DNA of 64,000 nucleotides from Bacteroidota bacterium (lineage in GTDB: Bacteria > Bacteroidota > Ignavibacteria > UBA10030), in assembly GCA_021813905.1 (NCBI GenBank), contig JAKAJH010000002.1, forward strand, positions 62,001 to 126,000. Direction: 5' to 3'. Shown here one piece after another: positions 9,461 to 19,191 of the stretch. Made by a program: the position numbers and the translations under genes. How positions within the stretch are numbered: position 1 is the first letter of the stretch; the number at the start of each line of letters is the position of its first letter. The notes under the pieces were generated by a model. That model had not been told where the DNA came from and searched no databases. It was given only the letters and a program-made list of their open reading frames with translations.

Positions 9461-10168
9461 TTAGCGGGAAACGACGATGGAATTCAGGCCGAACTTCTTC
9501 TGGATCTCGGCGGTGAACCGCTTCGCCTCGGCAATCGACTGAAACTCACCGACCCAGACCTTGTGCAGCTTGCGGCCGTTGGTGACGATCGTAAAGATGT
9601 TCGAGACGTATCCTTCTTTCTCGAACTTGGCGCGGAGATCCTCCGCGTTCTGCACTGTCGAAAAGGCGCCCACCTGCACGGTGAAATTGGTGCCGTACTT
9701 GGCCACCGGCGCTTTCGGCTCGGCCACCGCCGTCTTCTCGTCGGCGCGCGGCGGTGATTCTTTCGGCGACTCTTCCCGTGCGTATGCCGAGAAGGGATAC
9801 TGCTCCCGCAGCTGCGTCATCTTCTGATCGGCGGTCTTGTACAGTCCGATCGAATAGTAGTACTGATACAGCTTATAGAGCGCGTCGTCCGCCCACTCGC
9901 TTTTCGGGAAGTTGTCCACGATGTTCTGATACAGCTTCGCGGCTTCGCTCCCATCGGTGGTTAAAACGGCCTGCAGATACATCACACCGGGGTCGTTCTG
10001 ATACGTCGTCATCAGCGCGGGCAGCTCCGCACGCACCGCGTCCGCCTGACCCTGCTCGATCATCTCCAGCCGCCGCCGGATGTCCGGCTCGCCCGCCGTC
10101 GTGGTCTGCGCCAGCCCCACGCCGGGAAGAAGAAGCATCAGGAAAAGAAGTCCGGCACGTGCATTCAT
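9461..10168 (-). CDS. SPOR-domain protein with TPR-like region
   Basis: The 235-residue protein has a cleavable signal peptide (LLPGVGLAQ), a helical TPR-like part (about 30-130, including ALYKLYQYYYSIGLYKTA), a charged linker, and a C-terminal SPOR domain (about 158-235: NFTVQVGAFSTVQNAEDLRAKFEKEG through HKVWVGEFQS). SPOR domains bind peptidoglycan stripped of stem peptides, typically at division sites. The protein is thus periplasmic. Its gene overlaps miaB by four bases, which suggests translational coupling. Confidence 0.85.
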   Translation of the reverse strand: MNARAGLLFLMLLLPGVGLAQTTTAGEPDIRRRLEMIEQGQADAVRAELPALMTTYQNDPGVMYLQAVLTTDGSEAAKLYQNIVDNFPKSEWADDALYKLYQYYYSIGLYKTADQKMTQLREQYPFSAYAREESPKESPPRADEKTAVAEPKAPVAKYGTNFTVQVGAFSTVQNAEDLRAKFEKEGYVSNIFTIVTNGRKLHKVWVGEFQSIAEAKRFTAEIQKKFGLNSIVVSR

Positions 10169-11499
10169 GACATACTCCCGGCCGTTTCTTCCACGACGTG
10201 GCGGCCGAAGAGCGTCGCCGCGTTGGCGCGCTCGACCGCGATCCGGGCGTAGGAGCCCGGCGCAAAGCCGTTGCGTGGAAAGACGACCATCTTGTTCGTG
10301 TCTGTGCGGCCGCAGAAATCCTGCGCCGACTTCCTGCTTTCACCCTCGACCAGTACCTCGACGGTCCGGCCAACCTCCTCCCGGTTCCTGCGCAGCGATA
10401 TGGCCCGCTGCACGTCAATAATCTCGTTGAGCCGCCCGATCTTCACGGCTTCCGGCACCGAGTCGCCCATCTTCCATGCCTTCGTGTGCTCGCGCGGTGA
10501 ATACTTGAAGGTGAACGCCCCGTCATATTCCACGGTACGGAGAAGATCGAGCGTTTTGCGGTGATCCGCGTCTGTCTCGGTCGGGAAGCCGGCAATGATA
10601 TCCGTCGAGAGACTCGCGCCCGGGATAGTCGCCTTGATCCGGTCCACCAGTCGCAGATACTGATCCGCCGTGTATGAGCGATTCATCAGTTCCAGAATCC
10701 GGTCCGAACCCGATTGCACCGGCAGATGAATGTAGTTGCAGATGTTCGAATGATCCGCGATGGTTCGAATCAATTTGTCAGATACATCCTGAGGATGCGA
10801 CGTTGTGAAGCGGATTCGCATCAACCCATCGACTTCCGCGCATGCCGCGAGAAGGTCCGCGAAGTCGTACTCGCCGTCCCGATACGAATTGACGTTCTGC
10901 CCGAGCAGCGTCACTTCCCGGAACCCGCGCACGCTCAGCTGACGGACCTCGTTGACGATGCCCGCCAATGTCCGGCTCCGCTCCCGGCCACGCGTGTACG
11001 GAACCACACAGAAGGTGCAGAACTTGTCACACCCGCGCATGATGGAGATCCACGCACCAATGCCCTCGGTCCGAAGCGGTTCGATATCCTCATACCGCTC
11101 CACCCGCGACAGCTTCACCGCAATTCCTTTTTCACCTTCCAGCGCCCCGTCGATCAGGGCGGGGAGCTTCCGGTATTCGTCGGGCCCGACGACCAGGTCG
11201 ACGGCGCTTTCCGACTCGAGCAGGTCCTTCCGCAGGCGCTCAGCCATGCATCCCAGGATTCCAAGCACCACGCCGGGATTTGACTTCTTGTAGGTGCGAA
11301 AATCTGCCACCCGCCCGAATACGCGCTGCTCGGCATTCTCGCGAACCGCACAGGTATTGATCAGGATGACGTCGGCGTTGGCCGACTCGTCCACCTTCAC
11401 ATATCCTTCCCGGCTCAGAATTCCAAGGACCAACTCCGTATCGGCTACGTTCATCTGGCAGCCGTACGTCTCGACATACACTTTCCGCGATTTCTCCAT
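10165..11499 (-). CDS. miaB: tRNA-2-methylthio-N6-dimethylallyladenosine synthase MiaB
   Basis: This is a radical-SAM methylthiotransferase that adds a methylthio group to i6A37 of tRNA. The N-terminal domain shows the three cysteines of the auxiliary cluster (YGCQMN, INTCAVREN, GCMAE). The radical-SAM CxxxCxxC is in RGCDKFCTFCVVPYTRGRE, and a TRAM domain ends the protein. I use the ATG at 11499 (444 residues, MEKSRKVYVETYGC) instead of 11535, because the predicted -7 promoter box lies inside the longer version. It is the first gene of a six-gene minus-strand operon. Confidence 0.95.
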   Translation of the reverse strand: MEKSRKVYVETYGCQMNVADTELVLGILSREGYVKVDESANADVILINTCAVRENAEQRVFGRVADFRTYKKSNPGVVLGILGCMAERLRKDLLESESAVDLVVGPDEYRKLPALIDGALEGEKGIAVKLSRVERYEDIEPLRTEGIGAWISIMRGCDKFCTFCVVPYTRGRERSRTLAGIVNEVRQLSVRGFREVTLLGQNVNSYRDGEYDFADLLAACAEVDGLMRIRFTTSHPQDVSDKLIRTIADHSNICNYIHLPVQSGSDRILELMNRSYTADQYLRLVDRIKATIPGASLSTDIIAGFPTETDADHRKTLDLLRTVEYDGAFTFKYSPREHTKAWKMGDSVPEAVKIGRLNEIIDVQRAISLRRNREEVGRTVEVLVEGESRKSAQDFCGRTDTNKMVVFPRNGFAPGSYARIAVERANAATLFGRHVVEETAGSMS

Positions 11500-11506
11500 C
11501 ACCTTA

Positions 11507-11537
11507 CAAAAGTAATGAAAGATTGGCAGACTCACAA
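11507..11537 (-). promoter_or_regulatory. Promoter of the miaB operon, very short leader
   Basis: Read on the minus strand, TTG (11537-11535) is followed after 20 bases by TACTTTTG (11514-11507), a near-perfect Bacteroidota promoter. It ends only seven bases before the miaB ATG, so the mRNA would be leaderless or nearly so. Confidence 0.6.
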
Positions 11538-11660
11538 TTGAGACAGGAGGACATTAACTCCTTTTAATCCTAAAGGGTTTCTTGAGCGATCGGCAAGAAA
11601 TCGCCTCTGCGCTTGCCATTTCGTCAGGTGGCGCTGTCCCACGATCCAAATTCCGGTCCG

Positions 11661-11691
11661 TTGATTGACGAGAGACGCAATCGTATATTTG
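11661..11691 (+). promoter_or_regulatory. Promoter of pta
   Basis: TTG, 20 bases, then TATATTTG gives a full match to TTG-N20-TAnnTTTG. The leader to the pta ATG would be about 93 bases. Confidence 0.65.
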
Positions 11692-11788
11692 TCTTTGGGA
11701 GGTCCGCCAGAAGTCGGACCTCGTGCCCGACCGGCTCACCTGAAGTTCCCTCAATCGACAGTCTCAATACCGAAGAAAGCTCTTCCCT

Positions 11789-12769
11789 ATGCCACCGCTC
11801 ATCGAATCTCTGAAAGCCAAGGCCAAGGCGCTCAAGCGTCACGTCGTGCTTCCCGATGCGACAGACGAACGCGCCATCCGCGCCGCACGTATCTGCACCG
11901 ACGAACAGCTTGCGACCGTTTCACTCATCGGCGACCAGGCTGCCATCCGTGCCCGCGCCGCCGAAGCAGGTGTTTCTCTTGACGGGATCGCCGTCGTCGA
12001 TCCTGCGGCGTCACCTCGCCTCAACGAGTTCGCAACCCTCTACTACGAGTTGCGCAAATCCAAAGGCATGACGCCTGACGAGGCGCAGAAGGTTCTGCGT
12101 CATCCGCTGTTCTACGGAGCGATGATGGTTCGCCAGGGCCTCGCTGACGGCAGCGTCGCGGGTTCGCTCTCCACCACCGGCGATGTGCTTCGCGCCGCCA
12201 TCCAGATCATCGGTATGGCGGAGGGCATCAGCATCGTTTCCAGCTTCTTCCTCATGGTGTTCCCGGAGAAAGTGTACACCTTCGCCGATTGCGCTGTCGT
12301 TCCGGATCCCACACCCGAGCAGCTCGCGGACATCGCCATTGCATCCGCCGAGAACCATCGCAAACTGCTCAGCGAGGAGCCGCGCGTGGCGATGCTTTCG
12401 TTCTCCACAAAAGGAAGCGCAAGCCATCCGCTGGTGGAAAAGGTTCAGAACGCCACAGCCATCGTCCGCGAGAAGCGTCCGCAACTGATTGTGGACGGTG
12501 AGATGCAGTTCGACACCGCGGTCGTCCCGTCTGTGGGAAAGCAGAAAGCGCCCGGCAGTCCGGTCGCCGGCAGCGCGAACGTATTCGTGTTTCCGGATCT
12601 CAACGCGGGCAACATCGGCTACAAGATCACCCAGCGTCTCGCGGGCGCCGAGGCCGTCGGTCCGGTCGTTCAGGGGCTGCGGAAGCCGGCGTTCGACCTT
12701 TCGCGCGGGTGCAGCGTCAACGATATCGTCAGCGTCGTTGCCATCAACGCTGTGGTGGGAAGCGTTTGA
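11789..12769 (+). CDS. pta: Phosphate acetyltransferase
   Basis: The 326-residue protein is a short-form Pta (catalytic domain only), converting acetyl-CoA and phosphate to acetyl phosphate and CoA. Landmarks include [34 protein letters not shown], the [12 protein letters not shown] and [12 protein letters not shown] segments, and the C-terminal [25 protein letters not shown], all typical of the family. It has its own promoter. No ackA is next to it. Instead it is coupled by a four-base overlap to a membrane acyltransferase. It is transcribed toward the candidate origin. Confidence 0.93.
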   Translation: MPPLIESLKAKAKALKRHVVLPDATDERAIRAARICTDEQLATVSLIGDQAAIRARAAEAGVSLDGIAVVDPAASPRLNEFATLYYELRKSKGMTPDEAQKVLRHPLFYGAMMVRQGLADGSVAGSLSTTGDVLRAAIQIIGMAEGISIVSSFFLMVFPEKVYTFADCAVVPDPTPEQLADIAIASAENHRKLLSEEPRVAMLSFSTKGSASHPLVEKVQNATAIVREKRPQLIVDGEMQFDTAVVPSVGKQKAPGSPVAGSANVFVFPDLNAGNIGYKITQRLAGAEAVGPVVQGLRKPAFDLSRGCSVNDIVSVVAINAVVGSV

Positions 12770-13968
12770 CCCGTTCCACACCCACACGCTCCTCCGCGGT
12801 CCCGGCCTCTTCGAGTGCGCCGCGGTACGGATTCCTCGACCTGTACCGCGGCCTGTTCGTTCTTCTGATGCTCGAAGGCCACATCACTCGTGAATTGCTT
12901 TCGGCGGGCGCGCGAACCGGCGGGTTATTCACGATCCACGAAATCCTTCACGGCATCACCGGTCCGGGATTCTTCTTCGGCGCCGGATTCGCATTCACGA
13001 TCTCCACGCAGCGCCGGTGGGATCAGGTTACGCACGCAGGACTCCCGTTTCTCCGGCGCATCCGTCGCGCCCTTCTGCTGATCGGCCTCGGCTACGCCAT
13101 GCATGTTCCGTTCCTCTCGCTCACCAAGACAATTGCAGCCGCATCTGCGGATCAGCTGGCTGCGTTCTGGGCGTTCGGCGTACTGCAGTGCATCGGCGTA
13201 ACCCTGTTGTTCCTGTACCTCCTGGTATTCATCGTCCGCGATGAACGGGCGCTGATGATCGGCATTCTGTTCTCGCTTGCCGCTGTTGTGTGGCTGACTC
13301 CGGCACTCTGGTCGTGGTCAAAAGCCGGAACACTCCCGTCACCCGTTGCGGCGATGTTCAATACCGGCTCCGGATCACCCTATCCGATCGCGCCGTTTTC
13401 GGCGTTTATCCTTGCCGGCGCGCTCGTTTCGTGGCTTTTTCTGCGAGCCGTTCAGCAGGAGCGCGAACGCCTGTTCCAGCGCATGCTTCTGGCGGTTGGC
13501 CTTATTCTGGTCGGGGCTTCACTGGCGGCGGAACTTTTCAAGCCTGTGCCGTTTTCCGTGGGAACGTTCTGGTCGGTCGATCGGACATTCTTCGGCATCC
13601 GGCTCGGGGTGTTGTTGCTGCTTCTGAGCGCCCTCTGGCGGCTGGAACAGGCGACGAGCCGGCGGAATGTTCCCTGGCTTCCGCGCTGGATCGTCCTCCT
13701 AGGGATCGAATCATTCTTTGTGTATGTCACTCATCTCTTGCTTCTGTGCGGTTGGACGACAAATGTTACATGCAACGTTCGCGCGTATTTCGGTCCGAGT
13801 CTGTCGTGGCCCGCGGCCTTTGCGGTCATTGTTGCCTTTATCCCGGTTGTTGTCGTGCTTGCCGAAGGCTGGCACCGGCTGAAGCGGCAGCATCCCGTGC
13901 TTATGCGCGGTGTGTACGCGTGGATGGCGTTCGCTGTCGTTTGGGCATTCTTCGCGAATCCTTACTGA
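12766..13968 (+). CDS. DUF1624/heparan-alpha-glucosaminide acetyltransferase-like membrane protein
   Basis: The 400-residue protein has about ten membrane segments and begins its conserved part with [26 protein letters not shown], the hallmark of the DUF1624/acyltransferase-3-like group that moves acyl groups across membranes. I place the start at the TTG at 12766, which overlaps the pta stop (TTGA) and has GGTGGGAAG upstream. The track's start at 12709 lies inside pta and adds an unnatural Arg-rich lead. The coupling to pta could reflect supply of acetyl groups, but that is inference. Confidence 0.75.
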   Translation: MTRSTPTRSSAVPASSSAPRYGFLDLYRGLFVLLMLEGHITRELLSAGARTGGLFTIHEILHGITGPGFFFGAGFAFTISTQRRWDQVTHAGLPFLRRIRRALLLIGLGYAMHVPFLSLTKTIAAASADQLAAFWAFGVLQCIGVTLLFLYLLVFIVRDERALMIGILFSLAAVVWLTPALWSWSKAGTLPSPVAAMFNTGSGSPYPIAPFSAFILAGALVSWLFLRAVQQERERLFQRMLLAVGLILVGASLAAELFKPVPFSVGTFWSVDRTFFGIRLGVLLLLLSALWRLEQATSRRNVPWLPRWIVLLGIESFFVYVTHLLLLCGWTTNVTCNVRAYFGPSLSWPAAFAVIVAFIPVVVVLAEGWHRLKRQHPVLMRGVYAWMAFAVVWAFFANPY

Positions 13969-14398
13969 CGTTGCTCGTATGGGACGTTGATAACGTGTGA
14001 ATATATGTGCGGATGCTGTGGAGGCGAAAACTCAATTTCAGTATTACACCCCTTCATCCACATCGATGTTTATAATTCAATATCTATCCACACAACAGCT
14101 GTTCACCCGGATGCTGTGTACCAGTGAGCTTAACCTTATCCACAGAATCCACCGTATCTATAATCATCTTCTTTCTTCTTTCTTTCCTTTATTTAAGATA
14201 ATATTTCCCGCAGCACCACGATGAGAACAAACTGAAACAAAACTCCAACTGCTGTCAGTGTGTTGACCGAAATAACAGGATTGAAAGCTTTTGGCACCAC
14301 GAATGCAGAGCAGAACACGCCGATATTCTTGTATCTGCGCTCTTTTTTGAGTAGATTCGAACTCGTACGAACCTCCACCCTCCAGAGGAGAATTCGGA
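13969..14398. other. Candidate replication origin (oriC) upstream of dnaN
   Basis: This 430-base gene-free region is markedly AT-rich against the GC-rich background. It holds three DnaA-box-like 9-mers in the same orientation: TCATCCACA (14054-14062), CTATCCACA (14084-14092) and a perfect TTATCCACA (14136-14144). Directly after them comes a pyrimidine-run/AT tract (about 14156-14208, rich in TTCTTTC and ending ATTTAAGATAATATTT) that could unwind. It is followed by dnaN-recF-dciA-gyrB-gyrA, the usual origin neighbourhood. dnaA itself is not adjacent. The origin call is inference from boxes plus gene context. Confidence 0.6.
14329..14359 (+). promoter_or_regulatory. Promoter of dnaN
   Basis: TTG, 20 bases, then TAGATTCG matches the window's promoter pattern with one mismatch. 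It lies about 40 bases before the dnaN ATG. Confidence 0.5.
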
Positions 14399-15514
14399 AT
14401 GAAATTTTCCGTCAACAGCAATGAACTTCAGCGGGCGCTGAACAAAATCAGCGGCGTCGTTCCGTCCAAATCGACCCTCCCGATACTCGAAAATTTCCTG
14501 TTGACGCTCTCGAAGAACACGCTTCACGCTGTCGCGACCGACCTTGAAATATCCATGTCGGCAACGGTGGACGTTCGCGGTACAGAGGATGGATCGCTTG
14601 CGGTCCCTGCCCGCCGCGTCATGGACACGATTCGCGCGCTTCCCGATACGCAGATCGTGTTTCACGCCGACCAGGCGTCGAATAAAGTGAAGATGATCAC
14701 AGAGAGCGGCGAATACAATCTGGTGGGTGAATCGAGCAAGGATTTTCCGGCGACACCGGAATTCAAGGCGGAGAATGAGATCGCGATGGACGGTGCGGTT
14801 CTTTCCGGCCTGATTAATCGGACAATCTTCTCGGTCAGTACCGACGAGCTCCGGCCGGCAATGACCGGTGTGCTGCTGCAGCTGCGTGCAACGGAGCTGC
14901 GGGCAGTCGCAACCGACGGCCACCGGCTGGTGCGCGTGGTGTACAGCAGCTTCAAGGATGCAAATCCGGAAAAAGACATCATCATTCCGTCGAAAGCGTT
15001 CATGCTGGTTTCGAAAATGACGGAAGATGAAACCTGTGTGATCTCCGTGAGCAGCACCCATGCGCGCTTCGCCTTCAAGAACGTGACCCTCACATCCCGG
15101 CTGATCGGCGAGAATTATCCGAACTACGAAACGGTCATTCCGCTCGATAACGAGAAGAAGATGATTGTGAACCGGCACGCCCTTCTCGCGGCGGTACGGC
15201 GGGTGTCGCTGTACTCGAACTCCTCGACGCACCAGGTACGCTTCTCGATGCGCAAAAACGAGCTGCGACTGGCGGCGGAAGATGTGGATTTCGGCGGCGA
15301 AGCGAAGGAACGGATCAACTGCACATTCGAGGCGGACGATCTGGAAATCGGTTTCAACGCTCATTATGTCGTGGACATCCTCAGTCACATCGAATCGGAT
15401 GATGTGCTCTTCAAGTTCAGCAGCCCGGTGCGTGCGGCGATCGTGATGCCCACGGTGAAACGCGAGAACGAGGAGATTCTGATGCTTGTCATGCCGATGC
15501 GGCTCAACACATGA
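14399..15514 (+). CDS. dnaN: DNA polymerase III beta subunit (sliding clamp)
   Basis: The 371-residue protein begins MKFSVNSNELQRALNKISGVVPSKSTLPILENFLL and ends with the clamp's typical C-terminus (EEILMLVMPMRLNT). The three repeated clamp domains and phrases such as LPDTQIVFHADQ and ATDGHRLVRV fit DnaN, the ring that holds the replicative polymerase on DNA. GAGGAG upstream supports the start. It is the first gene after the candidate origin and leads the dnaN-recF-dciA-gyrB run. Confidence 0.97.
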   Translation: MKFSVNSNELQRALNKISGVVPSKSTLPILENFLLTLSKNTLHAVATDLEISMSATVDVRGTEDGSLAVPARRVMDTIRALPDTQIVFHADQASNKVKMITESGEYNLVGESSKDFPATPEFKAENEIAMDGAVLSGLINRTIFSVSTDELRPAMTGVLLQLRATELRAVATDGHRLVRVVYSSFKDANPEKDIIIPSKAFMLVSKMTEDETCVISVSSTHARFAFKNVTLTSRLIGENYPNYETVIPLDNEKKMIVNRHALLAAVRRVSLYSNSSTHQVRFSMRKNELRLAAEDVDFGGEAKERINCTFEADDLEIGFNAHYVVDILSHIESDDVLFKFSSPVRAAIVMPTVKRENEEILMLVMPMRLNT

Positions 15515-15542
15515 GCGCCGGTGTGAGCGGAACGGAAGACCG

Positions 15543-15576
15543 GATAGCCCCACTCCTCACTCAGGATGGGGCTATC
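15543..15576 (+). terminator. Perfect 10-bp hairpin between dnaN and recF
   Basis: GATAGCCCCA and TGGGGCTATC are perfectly complementary around a 14-base loop. No T tract follows, so it may be a weak terminator, an attenuator or an RNA-processing site that lowers recF relative to dnaN. Confidence 0.5.
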
Positions 15577-15600
15577 GCGTTCTCATAACGGGATGCGCCG

Positions 15601-16731
15601 GTGAGATTGCGGAACGTACGGCTGGTGCATTTTCGGAACCACGCGGAGACCGCCTTCACCTGCTCCCCCGACGTCAACGTCTTCGTGGGGAAGAACGGCG
15701 AAGGGAAGACGAATATCCTGGAAGGGATATCGTATCTCTGTCTGACGAAGAGTTTCTTTGCCGCGAGTGACGCGACTGCGCTGCAGCTGGGCACGGAAGC
15801 GTTCACGGCGCAGGGATCGTTCGAAGCGGCGGATGGGCTGACGTTCGACACCGTCGTTTCGTACCAGGGTGCCGAGCGGCGCAAGGTGATGACCGTGAAC
15901 GGTCAGGCGCCGGAATCGATGGCAGCGATGGTGGGGCAGTTTCCCGTCGTTATCCTCTCACCGGAAAACAGCAATATCACCTTCGGCGGACCGGGTGACC
16001 GCCGACGTTTTGTCGATCTGGTCATCTCCCAGGCGAGCCGCGGCTATCTCGAAGATCTGCTGGAGTACCGGCGCGTGCTGCGTCAGCGGAACCGGATCCT
16101 GGCGGATAATCGGGAGCGGCCCGGGAGCGTGACAGCAGCACTGGAGCCGTGGACGGAGAGTCTTGTAAACTGCGGTGCGCGGATTGTGGCCCGGCGGATC
16201 CGGTTCGTGCAGGAGTTCGAACCGGAAGTGCGCACGGCGTTTGGCCGCGTTGCGGCGGTGAATGAAGCGCCGGCGCTGGAGTACCGCGGGACCGTGGAGT
16301 TGAACGGGGACGCCTCACCGGATGCGGTGCGCAGTGCGTTCGCGCGATCCGTGGAACGTGTGGCGCCGCAGGAGCAGCGCGCCGGTCTCACGCTGGTCGG
16401 ACCGCACCGAGACGAGCTGGGAATGACGATCAATGACCTGGAATTGCGCGGATATGCGTCGCAGGGTCAGCACAAGACGTTCCTGGTGGCGTTGAAGCTG
16501 GCGGAAGTGGCGTTTCTGCGCGAACGATGCCGGGAGGCACCCATCCTGCTGCTGGACGACGTGGTGAGTGAATTGGATCCGGAGCGGGCAACGCGGCTGC
16601 TGACCGAAGCATCATCGCTGGGACAGACGTTTATCACGGCGACGGAGGCCACGATGTTTGACCGGACGTACGGCGCCACGGGCTACCGGCGATTCAGTGT
16701 GCGTGCCGGACAGGTGACCGCCGATGAGTGA
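15601..16731 (+). CDS. recF: DNA replication and repair protein RecF
   Basis: The 376-residue SMC-like ATPase starts at a GTG (MRLRNVRLVHFRNHAE). It has Walker A GKNGEGKTN, the family's LSPENS segment, a signature region around YASQGQHKTFLVALKLAE, and Walker B with the D-loop (APILLLDDVVSELD). RecF loads RecA at gaps together with RecO and RecR. The gene follows dnaN by 86 bases and overlaps dciA by eight bases. Confidence 0.95.
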   Translation: MRLRNVRLVHFRNHAETAFTCSPDVNVFVGKNGEGKTNILEGISYLCLTKSFFAASDATALQLGTEAFTAQGSFEAADGLTFDTVVSYQGAERRKVMTVNGQAPESMAAMVGQFPVVILSPENSNITFGGPGDRRRFVDLVISQASRGYLEDLLEYRRVLRQRNRILADNRERPGSVTAALEPWTESLVNCGARIVARRIRFVQEFEPEVRTAFGRVAAVNEAPALEYRGTVELNGDASPDAVRSAFARSVERVAPQEQRAGLTLVGPHRDELGMTINDLELRGYASQGQHKTFLVALKLAEVAFLRERCREAPILLLDDVVSELDPERATRLLTEASSLGQTFITATEATMFDRTYGATGYRRFSVRAGQVTADE

Positions 16732-17020
16732 AAAGCGCGGATCGACCATGTCGCTCGGTGCGGCGATGAACGCGCTGGTGCGCAGCCTGGGAATTGACCG
16801 GAAGCTCCGCGAGTACGATGCCGTCGTGCGATGGGAACAGATTGTGGGTGAACAGATTGCCCGGGTGACGCGCCCGGATCAGATCGTCAAAGGCGTGCTG
16901 GTGGTGCACGTCACGGCAAGCGCGTGGCGCCAGGAACTGACGCTGCGCAAGACGGAGATCATCCGCCGGCTGAACGAAGATCTGGGTGAAGAGGTCGTGA
17001 AAGATATCCGCTTCCGATGA
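16724..17020 (+). CDS. dciA: DciA/DUF721 family protein (replicative helicase loader), short form
   Basis: This 98-residue protein is a bare DUF721 domain: RWEQIVGEQIARVTRPDQI, then KGVLVVHVTASAWRQELTLRKTEIIRRLN. DUF721 proteins (DciA) interact with DnaB and replace DnaC-type loaders in most bacteria. The position between recF and gyrB next to a candidate origin fits. The start overlaps recF by eight bases with a ribosome site inside recF. The function is inferred from the family. The short length, without the extra tail seen in many proteobacterial forms, is typical of this phylum as far as I recall. Confidence 0.82.
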   Translation: MSEKRGSTMSLGAAMNALVRSLGIDRKLREYDAVVRWEQIVGEQIARVTRPDQIVKGVLVVHVTASAWRQELTLRKTEIIRRLNEDLGEEVVKDIRFR

Positions 17021-19129
<2,109 letters not shown>

Positions 19130-19191
19130 GCGGGCAGGCTCACTAAATACGCACACGAGTTCCACGATCTGAATCACAATCGAACGAGTCC

